Assembly: GCF_029338195.1 (NCBI RefSeq)
Contig: NZ_CP119779.1
Span: forward strand, 2,914,001 to 2,978,000
DNA length: 64,000 nt
DNA from: Haloarcula litorea
GTDB lineage: Archaea; Halobacteriota; Halobacteria; Halobacteriales; Haloarculaceae
Direction: 5' to 3'
Shown here: piece after piece, positions 8,349 through 15,172 of the stretch
How positions within the stretch are numbered: the first letter of the stretch is position 1
Layout of the letters: each line of letters opens with the position of its first letter
Translations under genes and position numbers: made by a program
Notes under the pieces: model-generated
Seen by the model: the letters and a program-made list of their open reading frames with translations, nothing else
What the model was told of the DNA's origin: nothing
The model's database searches: none

Positions 8349-9500
8349 ATGGGAGTCGCAGTAATCGGTGCGTCGATGACGAAGTTCGGGCAGCGCGACG
8401 CCTGGATCCAGGAACTGCTCTCGCAGGCGGGCGAGGAGTGTCTGGACGACGCCGGCGTCACACCGGACGACGTGGAGCACCTGTACGTCTCGAACATGGC
8501 GAGCGGGGAGTTCCAGGGACAGACCGGCGTGATGAACGCGCTGGCACACGACCTGGGGGTCCTGCCGGCGTACAGCGAGCGGGTCGACCAGACGTCCTCG
8601 TCGGGTGGGGCCGGTATCTACGAGGCGTGGCAGTCGGTCGCCTCGGGAGCCAGCGATATGACGCTGCTCGTCGGCGGCGAGAAGATGACCCACAAGACGA
8701 CCGGGCAGGCCACTGACATCATCGCCTCCATCACCCACCCCACCGAGTACAAGCACGGCGTCACGCTGCCGTCGTTCGCGGGGATGACGGCCCGCCACTA
8801 CCTCGAACGGTTCGACGCACCCAGGGAGTCGCTGGCCCGCGTGGCGGTCAAGAACCACCGCAACGGCGTCGACAACCCCAACGCGCAGTTCCAGAAGGAG
8901 ATCGACGTCGAGACCGCGCTGGAGTCGCCGATCATCGCGGACCCGCTCCGGCTGTACGACTTCTGTCCGATCACGGACGGGAGCGCGGCGATGCTGTTCA
9001 CGACGGAGGAGCGAGCCGCCGAGATCGCCGACGAGTACGCCGTCGTCTCCGGGATCGGCGGCGCGACGGACACCCACGTCGTCCACGAGCGCGACGACCC
9101 GACGGTGATGGGCGGGGTCGTCGAGTCCAGCGAGGAGGCCTACGAGATGGCCGGGCTCGGCCCCGACGACCTCGACGTGGCCGAACTCCACGACATGTTC
9201 ACCATCCTGGAGTTCCTCCAGCTGGAGGGCATCGGCGTCGCCGACCAGGGGACGGCCTGGGAGCTGGCGATGGACGGCGAGACCGCCAAGGACGGGTCGC
9301 TGCCGGTCAACACCTCCGGCGGCCTGAAGTCCAAGGGCCACCCGCTGGGGGCCAGCGGCGTCGCACAGGGCGTCGAGATCTACGAACAGCTCGTCGGCGA
9401 GGCCGGCCCGCGGCAGGTCGAGGCCGACGTGGGCCTGGCCTGTAACGTCGGCGGGTTCGGGAACTGTGTCATCACCACCGTCATGGAGGCCGCAGAATGA
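8349..9500 (+). CDS. Thiolase-family protein, putative beta-ketothiolase catalytic subunit
   Basis: 383 residues from the ATG at 8349 (MGVAVIGASMTKFG fits the family start better than the GTG at 8340). It has an SCP2/acetyl-CoA acetyltransferase thiolase fold, with SKGHPLGASG (His331) and a C-terminal CNVGGFGNC block. At the place of the thiolase nucleophile (usually ACASG) it has TSSSGG, so Cys is replaced by Ser83. Haloarchaeal PHA ketothiolases (PhaA/BktB) have been described with Ser-His-His active sites and a separate OB-fold subunit. The next gene, overlapping by 4 bases, encodes such a subunit. Likely role: condensing acetyl-CoA with acetyl- or propionyl-CoA. Medium-high certainty on family, moderate on reaction. 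Confidence 0.8.
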   Translation: MGVAVIGASMTKFGQRDAWIQELLSQAGEECLDDAGVTPDDVEHLYVSNMASGEFQGQTGVMNALAHDLGVLPAYSERVDQTSSSGGAGIYEAWQSVASGASDMTLLVGGEKMTHKTTGQATDIIASITHPTEYKHGVTLPSFAGMTARHYLERFDAPRESLARVAVKNHRNGVDNPNAQFQKEIDVETALESPIIADPLRLYDFCPITDGSAAMLFTTEERAAEIADEYAVVSGIGGATDTHVVHERDDPTVMGGVVESSEEAYEMAGLGPDDLDVAELHDMFTILEFLQLEGIGVADQGTAWELAMDGETAKDGSLPVNTSGGLKSKGHPLGASGVAQGVEIYEQLVGEAGPRQVEADVGLACNVGGFGNCVITTVMEAAE

Positions 9501-9880
9501 CGCTTGCAGCTGGTTCCTGTCCGAACGGGCACGTATCGTACCCCACGCATCCGCGCTGTCCGGAGTGTGGCGAACCGCAGGACGAGACGGTCGACCTCTC
9601 GGACCGGACCGCGGAGGTCGTCACGTGGACGACCTCGACGGCGACGCCGCCGGGCGTCCGGGAGCCGAACACGCTCGCCATCGTCGAGTTCGACGTCTCG
9701 GACCTGGACGCCGAGGACGAGTTCGTCCGGGCGCTGGGACAGGTCACGACCGACGACGTCGAGTCCGGCGACGCGGTCGAACCGGTCTACGTCGAGGAAC
9801 TCCGCGACCCGGACGTGGGGCTGAAACGCGAGACCCAGGCGAGCCAGGACTGGGACGGCTACCGCTGGGACCCGGTGTAG
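9497..9880 (+). CDS. Zn-ribbon/OB-fold (DUF35-type) partner subunit of the thiolase
   Basis: 127 residues. It starts with a zinc ribbon: Cys8 with GHVSYP, then CPECGE (21-26), followed by an OB-fold beta domain. This is the DUF35 layout of small subunits that bridge thiolase and HMG-CoA synthase in archaea, or form the beta subunit of haloarchaeal beta-ketothiolase. Translation is coupled to the thiolase by an ATGA overlap. No HMG-CoA synthase gene is nearby, so the ketothiolase role is favoured over mevalonate synthesis. The first ribbon knuckle has only one clear Cys, so zinc binding may be partly degenerate. Confidence 0.75.
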   Translation: MTLAAGSCPNGHVSYPTHPRCPECGEPQDETVDLSDRTAEVVTWTTSTATPPGVREPNTLAIVEFDVSDLDAEDEFVRALGQVTTDDVESGDAVEPVYVEELRDPDVGLKRETQASQDWDGYRWDPV

Positions 9881-10311
9881 CCCAGCGGTTCGCCGGCGAG
9901 CACCGCCGCCTCGATCCTGTCGAGCCCGTCCGCGACCGAGCAACTGCCACAGGGGCCGACGTGCGGGTAGACGCCGACGATGTCGCCGTCGGCCTCGGCG
10001 ACGAGACAGACGACCGGGAGCGTGACGACGGTGTCGTCACCGACGTACGCACTGTGGCGGTCCCGGCGGTCGAACGCGGGCGCGAGCGAGCAGCCGCGTG
10101 ACTCGGCCCACCGTTCCATCGCCGCGAGCCGCTCGGCGGCCGCCGGGTCCATCCCCGTCTCCAGCCGGTGCCAGAAATCGACGGACACGCCGTCGGCGAG
10201 CCCCCGTCTGTGGAGCGACTCGGCACGCGAGATGAGCGCCGACTGCCGACTCGCCGTCGCCTCAGCGACGGGCGTCCGCACGTACACGGCCAACCGGAGT
10301 GACTGAGTCAT
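9859..10311 (-). CDS. Putative haloarchaeal HTH-family regulator (HTH_63-like), paralogue A
   Basis: 150 residues, soluble, no membrane segment. It shares its plan with the neighbouring gene at 10384: a beta-type N-terminus (SLRLAVYVRTP), a middle segment with WAESRGCSLAPAFDRRDRHS, a VTLPVVCLVAEADGDI strand, and a Cys-containing region ending in DGLDRIEA. This is the pattern of a haloarchaeal family annotated as putative HTH proteins (HTH_63 by recollection). A canonical helix-turn-helix is not obvious by eye. CGSC at residues 121-126 could bind metal or sense redox. Its 3' end overlaps the OB-fold subunit gene by 22 bases tail to tail. Confidence 0.55.
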   Translation of the reverse strand: MTQSLRLAVYVRTPVAEATASRQSALISRAESLHRRGLADGVSVDFWHRLETGMDPAAAERLAAMERWAESRGCSLAPAFDRRDRHSAYVGDDTVVTLPVVCLVAEADGDIVGVYPHVGPCGSCSVADGLDRIEAAVLAGEPLGYTGSQR

Positions 10312-10383
10312 GGTACCGTTCCTCGAACGAGTGTCCTACGTCGAGTACGAGGTTAGCCGTATCGGTGGGACCGGCGAGCATCG

Positions 10384-10860
10384 TCAGTCCGCGGTGCCGG
10401 CCGTCGTCGTCTCCGTCGCGGTGCGTCGGTCCGCGGCGAGGTCGGTCAGACAGTCTTCGACGGAGGACGGGCGGCCGTCGGCGGCGATCGGGGCCAACCG
10501 GGCGAGTTCACCGTCCTCGTAGACGGCCAGACACAGCGCCGGCAGGACGAGTTCGGTCCGGCACTCGCCCGTCGTCGTGCTGTAGCACTCCCGGGTGCTG
10601 AAGAACGGGGCGAGCCGGGCGTCTCGTTCGCGCGCCCAGACGGAGAACTCGTTGAACAGCTCCCGTTCCCGGCACTCCCCCTCGCCGTGGAGCGGGACCC
10701 GCTTTCGCCACTCGGTCGTCTCGACCTCGTCGAGGACGCCGCGCCGGCGCAGGTCCGTCAGCGTGCTCTCGACGGCGGCCCGGCGCGAGCGGGCCGGTCG
10801 CGGCAGGTCACCTCTGACGAACAGTTCCGCGCGTCGGGTCGTAGGACACTCTGTTTGCAT
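10384..10860 (-). CDS. Putative haloarchaeal HTH-family regulator (HTH_63-like), paralogue B
   Basis: 158 residues, paralogous to the gene 72 bases downstream. Shared blocks include RAELFVRGDLPRP near the start, WARERDARLAPFFSTRE in the middle, ELVLPALCLAVYEDGELARL, and a DCLTDL helix near the end. This matches the same putative HTH_63-type family more closely than paralogue A. Both lie in one orientation and may be co-transcribed. An 8-bp perfect inverted repeat (ACCATAAT...ATTATGGT) lies just upstream. The proteins could autoregulate there, but no target is shown by the sequence. Confidence 0.55.
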   Translation of the reverse strand: MQTECPTTRRAELFVRGDLPRPARSRRAAVESTLTDLRRRGVLDEVETTEWRKRVPLHGEGECRERELFNEFSVWARERDARLAPFFSTRECYSTTTGECRTELVLPALCLAVYEDGELARLAPIAADGRPSSVEDCLTDLAADRRTATETTTAGTAD

Positions 10861-10883
10861 CTGCGTCCTGATCGACTGTCTCT

Positions 10884-10918
10884 ACCATAATAAAACGTTA
10901 TGTTTATTTAATTATGGT
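10884..10918. promoter_or_regulatory. AT-rich inverted repeat ACCATAAT-N19-ATTATGGT
   Basis: Perfect 8-bp arms at 10884-10891 and 10911-10918 around an AT-rich core in otherwise GC-rich DNA. It sits 24-58 bases before the start of the regulator at 10860 and overlaps the 3' end of the gene above (stop at 10908-10910). It may be an operator for the regulator pair, or a terminator for the upstream gene. Confidence 0.45.
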
Positions 10919-11510
10919 TATCGTCCCCGCCATCGCCGCCCGGCGACCCACCGTTGCCGTCGACGTCGTCGTCGAGCTCGTCCTTGATCGACCGTAGCTC
11001 CGCGTCCACGTCGACGGGGACGTCGGTGCCGCCGTCGGTCGGGTCGATGTCATCGGCGGTCTCTCCTCCGGCGTCGTCGAGGCGCTCGGCCAGGTCGTCC
11101 CGGAGGTCCCGCGCCTCCGCGAGCAGTTCCCTCGCCTCTTCGTCGGCCGGCTGCCCCTCGACGGCCGCCTGGAGGTCCGAGAGCGCGTCGTCCAGTCGCG
11201 AGAGCGTCGCCCGACTGAGCCGCGTCGCTCGGTCCGTGACCGTGCTCGCGCCCGTCCCCGACGTCGGCGGGCGGCCGTCGGCCATCCGGAGCGCGCGCCG
11301 GAGGAGCTTCAGCGCCTCGATGTTCGTCTTCAGGACGAGGATCGCCGCCGGGATCGTCACGTCGCTCGTGAACCGCAGGAGTTCCCGCGGCGTGGGCGGC
11401 CGTGGGTTCCCCCGTTCGGTCCGCGGTTCGATCTCGGTCTCCAGGTCCCGCAGTGTCGTGACCAGCTCCGTCAACAGGGCCGTGATGTCGTCGCCCGAAC
11501 TGGCGCTCAT
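10908..11510 (-). CDS. Conserved haloarchaeal protein (DUF7547-like)
   Basis: 200 residues from the ATG at 11510 (an upstream ATG at 11537 would add 9 residues, but the TATA-like element at about 11534-11540 favours the shorter form). The N-terminal half is helical and conserved in haloarchaea (PPTPRELLRFTSDVTIPAAI, followed by ALKLLRRALRMADGR). The middle has an amphipathic helix predicted as coiled coil. The tail is acidic and low in complexity (DDDVDGNGGSPGGDGGDD). One hydrophobic stretch (PAAILVLKTNIEALKLL) may pack on membrane or protein. Function is unknown. It is divergent from a 53-aa gene and shares with it a region with two iron-box-like palindromes. Confidence 0.65.
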   Translation of the reverse strand: MSASSGDDITALLTELVTTLRDLETEIEPRTERGNPRPPTPRELLRFTSDVTIPAAILVLKTNIEALKLLRRALRMADGRPPTSGTGASTVTDRATRLSRATLSRLDDALSDLQAAVEGQPADEEARELLAEARDLRDDLAERLDDAGGETADDIDPTDGGTDVPVDVDAELRSIKDELDDDVDGNGGSPGGDGGDDNHN

Positions 11511-11552
11511 ACCGCCGTGTTGGACCGCCGGTGACAAAAGTCCGCCGCGACG

Positions 11553-11568
11553 ATTAGGCGTACCAAAA
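11553..11568. promoter_or_regulatory. Degenerate iron-box-like site
   Basis: ATTAGGCGTACCAAAA: TTAGG and CCAAAA half-sites with 4-bp spacing, partial match to TTTAGG-N4-CCTAAA. It lies about 15 bases upstream of the TATA-like element of the leftward gene, and its centre is 26 bp from that of the better box at 11579. Confidence 0.35.
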
Positions 11569-11578
11569 CCCTTTTAGC

Positions 11579-11594
11579 TTTAGGGTTGCCTAAT
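11579..11594. promoter_or_regulatory. Iron-box-like operator before the 53-aa gene
   Basis: TTTAGGGTTGCCTAAT: 11 of 12 half-site positions match TTTAGG/CCTAAA. It ends 8 bases before the ATG at 11603 and follows a TATA-like CTTTTAGC, so it sits between TATA box and start, a typical repressor position. Confidence 0.6.
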
Positions 11595-11602
11595 CGCTAG
11601 TA

Positions 11603-11764
11603 ATGCCATCACAGCAGGACGATATCGGCCCTGCAGAAGCGGACGAGGAGGACCGCCCACGGGTCACCACACACGCGAGCGGTGACGAGCGGACCGTCTT
11701 CACCGAGGACGGTAATCGCGACGGCTGGATCGCGACGGACCTGACGGTCGAGCTGACCCGGTAG
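11603..11764 (+). CDS. Small acidic protein, 53 aa, behind an iron-box-like operator
   Basis: An ATG at 11603 opens a 53-codon frame ending TAG at 11764. The sequence is acidic (AEADEEDRPR) and ends in a RTVFTEDGNRDGWIATDLTV segment. That tail resembles a conserved haloarchaeal small-protein signature (DUF7331-type: a short beta region ending in (N)xxAW(I/L)xSD). The promoter layout (TATA-like element, box, then ATG within 8 bases) supports a real leaderless gene. Its neighbours are DpsA and an iron-type operator, so a role in iron or redox stress is possible. No biochemical function can be named. Confidence 0.6.
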   Translation: MPSQQDDIGPAEADEEDRPRVTTHASGDERTVFTEDGNRDGWIATDLTVELTR

Positions 11765-11826
11765 GGCGGCGCGGGGGAGAAGCGGTTTCGGGGCGTCTCT
11801 GTTCTGTTCGGTCGTCGACTGAGCGT

Positions 11827-11845
11827 GGACTCGACTCGCGAGTCC
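11827..11845 (-). terminator. Hairpin directly after the dpsA stop
   Basis: GGACTCG-ACTCG-CGAGTCC, a 7-bp stem with a 5-nt loop abutting the dpsA stop codon at 11846. It is placed to end dpsA transcription before the convergent 53-aa gene. No T-tract is present. Confidence 0.4.
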
Positions 11846-12391
11846 TCAGTCCATCGCGCCCTCGGTGACGAGCGTGTCGTCCTCGAGGTAGTGTTCGATG
11901 TGGTGGGCGTCGTCCTCCGTCTCGACGATGATCTCGCGGAGGATCTGGGCGGTCGCGTGGTCGCCGAGGTTCTCCGCCAGCTCGATGTGGTCACGGAGCG
12001 ACTCGATGACGTCGCCGTAGATCTCCAGATCGTTCTCCAGGGAGGTGCGGATGTCGTAGACGTCCTGACCCTCGTACTCGACGCCGGCGTGTTCCTCCTG
12101 TGCGGTCGGGCCGGAGATGGGCGTTCCGCCCAGTGCCTGTGCGCGCTCGGCGATCATATCGGCGGCCTCCTCGACGTTCCCGGCGGCCTCGCCGAGGAAC
12201 AGGTGGAGATCGCGGAACTCCGCGCCCTCGACGTTCCAGTGGTGCTTCTTCAGCTGGTGGTAGAGGACGTAGGCGTCGGCCAGGTCCTTGTTCAGCGCGT
12301 CGATGATCTGCTCGGACTTCTCTCGCTCCAGCCGAAGTTCGTTCTCCTCGACTTCCCCGAACTGCTTCCGGACGTGTTCTTGTTCAGGCAT
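11846..12391 (-). CDS. dpsA: DpsA ferritin-like iron storage/DNA protection protein
   Basis: 181 residues from the ATG at 12391 (MPEQEHVRKQFGEVEE is the usual haloarchaeal start; an upstream ATG at 12436 falls in the promoter). A Dps-type four-helix bundle, with the ferroxidase-site helix YHQLKKHHWNVEG (conserved HHWNV) and the following EFRDLH...ADMIAERAQALGG. Forms dodecamers that oxidise Fe2+ with peroxide and store it as mineral. A TATA-like GCTTTAAG (minus strand, about 12420-12427) precedes the start, and a degenerate iron-box-like site lies farther upstream. Near identity to the DpsA pattern makes this call secure. Confidence 0.95.
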   Translation of the reverse strand: MPEQEHVRKQFGEVEENELRLEREKSEQIIDALNKDLADAYVLYHQLKKHHWNVEGAEFRDLHLFLGEAAGNVEEAADMIAERAQALGGTPISGPTAQEEHAGVEYEGQDVYDIRTSLENDLEIYGDVIESLRDHIELAENLGDHATAQILREIIVETEDDAHHIEHYLEDDTLVTEGAMD

Positions 12392-12447
12392 CTTCGTCCG
12401 GCTATTCGACCGGCAATCACTTAAAGCTTGCACCATCCGAAAAGGAG

Positions 12448-12463
12448 TTTAGCATAACCAAAA
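12448..12463. promoter_or_regulatory. Degenerate iron-box-like site upstream of dpsA
   Basis: TTTAGCATAACCAAAA, 9 of 12 half-site positions matching TTTAGG/CCTAAA, same spacing. It lies upstream of the dpsA TATA-like element rather than over it, so if functional it would fit activation, or repression by a different geometry, better than simple blocking. Confidence 0.35.
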
Positions 12464-12526
12464 ATTATCTTCCGAATCGGGCATCGGTTCAGCACTCGCC
12501 CCGGCGAACGCGACGGGAGGTCCCGG

Positions 12527-12904
12527 TCAGGTTCGTACGACGACGACTGGGACTCGATCCGGGGGCAGTTCGGCGGCCTCGGTGTCCGAGCGGCGGACGA
12601 CCTGTTCCTGGTGGACGGCGGCCAGCGCGGTCAACACGTCCCCTTCGAGCCCGAGGTGGTCCCCGAACTCCTCCCAGACGGTCGCCGGTACGGCGACGAC
12701 GAACGTCTCGTCGGTCCGGGCCAGCACGGGGTCGTCGTACTGCTTGCGCCACTCGTAGACGAGGTTCTCGACGCCGGGGTTGTCTCGCATCCCCCGCTGG
12801 TGGGCCACGACGGCGTCACGGATCGCCTCGTAGTCGGCGTCGTTCGCGTCCGCCACCCGGCGTATCAGTTCGTCGTCGAACGGAGCGAGTTCCGGCGCTG
12901 TCAT
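12527..12904 (-). CDS. Conserved haloarchaeal hypothetical protein, 125 aa
   Basis: 125 residues from the ATG at 12904 (a longer upstream reading from 13051 has the character of non-coding sequence). Soluble, acidic. It contains ELIRRVADANDADYEAIRDA, a helical pair, then ENLVYEWRKQYDDPVLART and FVVAVPATVWEEFG, suggesting a small alpha/beta fold. No catalytic motif is recognisable. It is divergent from the acyl-CoA synthetase gene, with 162 bases between them that include a palindrome. I do not recognise a function. Confidence 0.65.
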   Translation of the reverse strand: MTAPELAPFDDELIRRVADANDADYEAIRDAVVAHQRGMRDNPGVENLVYEWRKQYDDPVLARTDETFVVAVPATVWEEFGDHLGLEGDVLTALAAVHQEQVVRRSDTEAAELPPDRVPVVVVRT

Positions 12905-13002
12905 CGGCCGGCCGTACGCGTCCGTTCGACAAAAACCGTCCGACACGGCCCGCACGGTCGACGAGTCGAGGACCCAGAAACTGCCTGATAAACCGGCCAG
13001 AA

Positions 13003-13017
13003 TCCCGGATTCCGGGA
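13003..13017. promoter_or_regulatory. 15-bp palindrome upstream of the acd promoter
   Basis: TCCCGGATTCCGGGA: perfect 7-bp inverted repeat around one base. It lies just upstream of the TATA-like AGATATAT at 13029-13036, about 50 bases before the ATG of acd and about 100 bases before the leftward gene. Candidate operator for either gene. Confidence 0.45.
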
Positions 13018-13028
13018 ACGCCTCGGCA

Positions 13029-13036
13029 GATATATC
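13029..13036 (+). promoter_or_regulatory. TATA-like box of the acd operon
   Basis: AGATATAT about 31-38 bases before the ATG at 13067, giving a transcription start within about 10 bases of the start codon. Confidence 0.5.
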
Positions 13037-13066
13037 CCCCCGGCCCGGCAACGCCCGGCTAGAGGA

Positions 13067-15172
13067 ATGGGACGACTATCGACGCTGTTCGCGCCGGAAC
13101 GGGTCGCCGTGATCGGTGCGACCGACTCGGAGGGGTCGGTCGGCCGCGCCATCACGGCGAACCTGCTCGAATCGTTCGACGGCGAGGTGGTCGCAGTGAA
13201 CCCCTACAAGGAGGAGGTGCTCGGGTTGCACTGCTACGACGAGGTCGGCGACGCCGAGCGGCCGGCGGCCATCGACGTCGCCGTCGTCGTGGTACCACCG
13301 GACGTCGCCGTCGAGGCAATCCGCGAGGCCGGGGCGGCCGGCATCGAGAACGTCGTCGTCATCACCGCCGGGTTCGGCGAGACCGGCACCGAAGGGGCCG
13401 CCCGCGAGCGCGCCCTCCGTGAGGTCGCCGCCGAGTACGACCTGAACCTCGTCGGTCCGAACAGCCTCGGCGTGATGTCGACCCCGAAGGGGCTGAACGC
13501 CACCTTCGGCAACGAGATGGCCGCCGAGGGCGACATCTCCTTTATGAGTCAGTCGGGCGCGTTCGTCACGGCCGTGCTGGACTGGGCCGCTGAGCGCGAC
13601 GTCGGGTTCAAGGACATCGTCTCGCTGGGCAACAAGGCGATCCTCGACGAGGGGGACTTCGTCGCGGAGTGGGGCGACGACCCCGAGACCGAGGTCATCC
13701 TCGGCTACCTGGAGGACATCGCCGACGGAAGTTCGTTCGTCGACACCGCCCGCGAGGTCACGCAGGACACGCCGATCGTCCTCGTGAAGTCCGGCCGGAC
13801 GGACGCGGGCGCGTCGGCGGCCGCCTCCCACACCGGTGCGATGGCCGGCTCCGAGCGGGCCTACGAGGCCGGACTGGACCAGGCCGGCACGCTCCGGGTG
13901 GAGTCCGTCCAGGAGCTGTTCGACTTCGCGCAGATCCTCTCGGGCCAGCCCCTGCCCGACGGCGACGAGATCGCCATCGTCACCAACGCCGGCGGCCCCG
14001 GCGTGATGACGACCGACGCCGTCGGCGACTCCGACCTCTCGCTGGCGGAGTTCGGGGACGAGACCCTCCAGCGGCTGGGCGAGGCGATGCCCGACGAGGC
14101 GAACATCTACAACCCCGTCGACATCATCGGCGACGCGCCCGCCGAGCGGTTCGAGCTCGCCCTGGAGACCGTCCTCGACGACGACAACGTCGCGATGGCC
14201 GTCGTCGTCGCCTGCCCGACCGCGGTGCTGTCCTTCGAGGAGCTGGCCGAGGTCGTCACGCAGAAACAGCGGGAGACCGGGATGCCCATCGCGACGACGC
14301 TGATGGGCGGGAAGTCGGTCGGCGAGGGCCAGGCCGTCCTCAGCGAGGCCGGGATCCCGAACTACTTCGACCCCGCGCGGGCCGTCCACAGCCTCGACGC
14401 GCTCCGGGAGTACGACGAGATCCAGTCCCGGGAGTACGAGTCCCCCGCCGAGTTCGACGTGGATCGCGAGCGCGCCCGCGAGATCCTGGAGTCCGCGGCC
14501 GACCGCGGTTCGAACCGCCTCGGCGTCGAGGCGATGGAGCTGCTGGACGCCTACGGCATCCCGACGCCGCGGGGCGACGTGGTCTCCTCGCCCGGCGAGG
14601 CCGAGCGGGTCGCCGAGGAGATCGGCGAGGAGGTCGTGATGAAGATCGTCAGCCCGGACATCCTCCACAAGTCCGACATCGGCGGGGTCGAGGTCGGCGT
14701 CCCGCCCGAGGAGGTCCGCGACACCTACGAGGACCTCGTGGTCCGGGCGCGGAACTACCAGTCCGACGCGACCGTCCTGGGCGTGCAGGTCCAGGAGATG
14801 GTCGACCTCGACTCCGGCACCGAGACCATCCTCGGGATGAACCGCGACCCGCAGTTCGGGCCGCTGCTGCTCTTTGGCCTCGGTGGTATTTTCGTGGAGG
14901 TCCTCGAAGACAACACCGTCAGAGTCGCGCCGGTCAGCGAACCCGAGGCCAGAGAGATGCTAGACGACATCGACTCCGCGCCCCTGCTCCGGGGCGCACG
15001 GGGCCGTGACCCCGTCGACGAGGACAGCCTCGTCGAGGCCGTCCAGCGGCTCTCACAGCTGGTCACGGACTTCCCGGCCATCGTCGAACTGGACATCAAC
15101 CCCCTCGTCGCGACCCCCGACGGGGTGCAGGCGGTCGACCTGCGACTCACCCTCGACCAGGAGGAACTATGA
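13067..15172 (+). CDS. acd: Acetate--CoA ligase (ADP-forming), fused alpha-beta
   Basis: 701 residues, the size of the fused haloarchaeal enzyme. Domains: CoA-binding Rossmann region (about 1-130, start RLSTLFAPERVAVIGATD), two succinyl-CoA-synthetase-like ligase domains (about 140-450) with the phosphohistidine loop AAASHTGAMAG (His255), and an ATP-grasp domain (about 470-701; VMKIVSPDILHKSDIGGV is characteristic). It converts acetyl-CoA (or other acyl-CoA) + ADP + Pi to acid + CoA + ATP, the main acetate-forming, ATP-yielding step in haloarchaea. The next gene overlaps by 4 bases. A palindrome and TATA-like box precede it. Substrate range cannot be told from sequence. Confidence 0.92.
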   Translation: MGRLSTLFAPERVAVIGATDSEGSVGRAITANLLESFDGEVVAVNPYKEEVLGLHCYDEVGDAERPAAIDVAVVVVPPDVAVEAIREAGAAGIENVVVITAGFGETGTEGAARERALREVAAEYDLNLVGPNSLGVMSTPKGLNATFGNEMAAEGDISFMSQSGAFVTAVLDWAAERDVGFKDIVSLGNKAILDEGDFVAEWGDDPETEVILGYLEDIADGSSFVDTAREVTQDTPIVLVKSGRTDAGASAAASHTGAMAGSERAYEAGLDQAGTLRVESVQELFDFAQILSGQPLPDGDEIAIVTNAGGPGVMTTDAVGDSDLSLAEFGDETLQRLGEAMPDEANIYNPVDIIGDAPAERFELALETVLDDDNVAMAVVVACPTAVLSFEELAEVVTQKQRETGMPIATTLMGGKSVGEGQAVLSEAGIPNYFDPARAVHSLDALREYDEIQSREYESPAEFDVDRERAREILESAADRGSNRLGVEAMELLDAYGIPTPRGDVVSSPGEAERVAEEIGEEVVMKIVSPDILHKSDIGGVEVGVPPEEVRDTYEDLVVRARNYQSDATVLGVQVQEMVDLDSGTETILGMNRDPQFGPLLLFGLGGIFVEVLEDNTVRVAPVSEPEAREMLDDIDSAPLLRGARGRDPVDEDSLVEAVQRLSQLVTDFPAIVELDINPLVATPDGVQAVDLRLTLDQEEL

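Noticed and set aside
8070-9341. 423-codon reading of the small zinc-ribbon gene
   Set aside because: The upstream 364 codons are antisense to the thiolase. Only the last 59 residues have a protein-like pattern.
13076-14668. 530-codon open frame on the minus strand opposite acd
   Set aside because: The plus strand encodes a complete ADP-forming acetyl-CoA synthetase; the opposite frame has repetitive Arg/Gly/Val/Asp composition and no motif.
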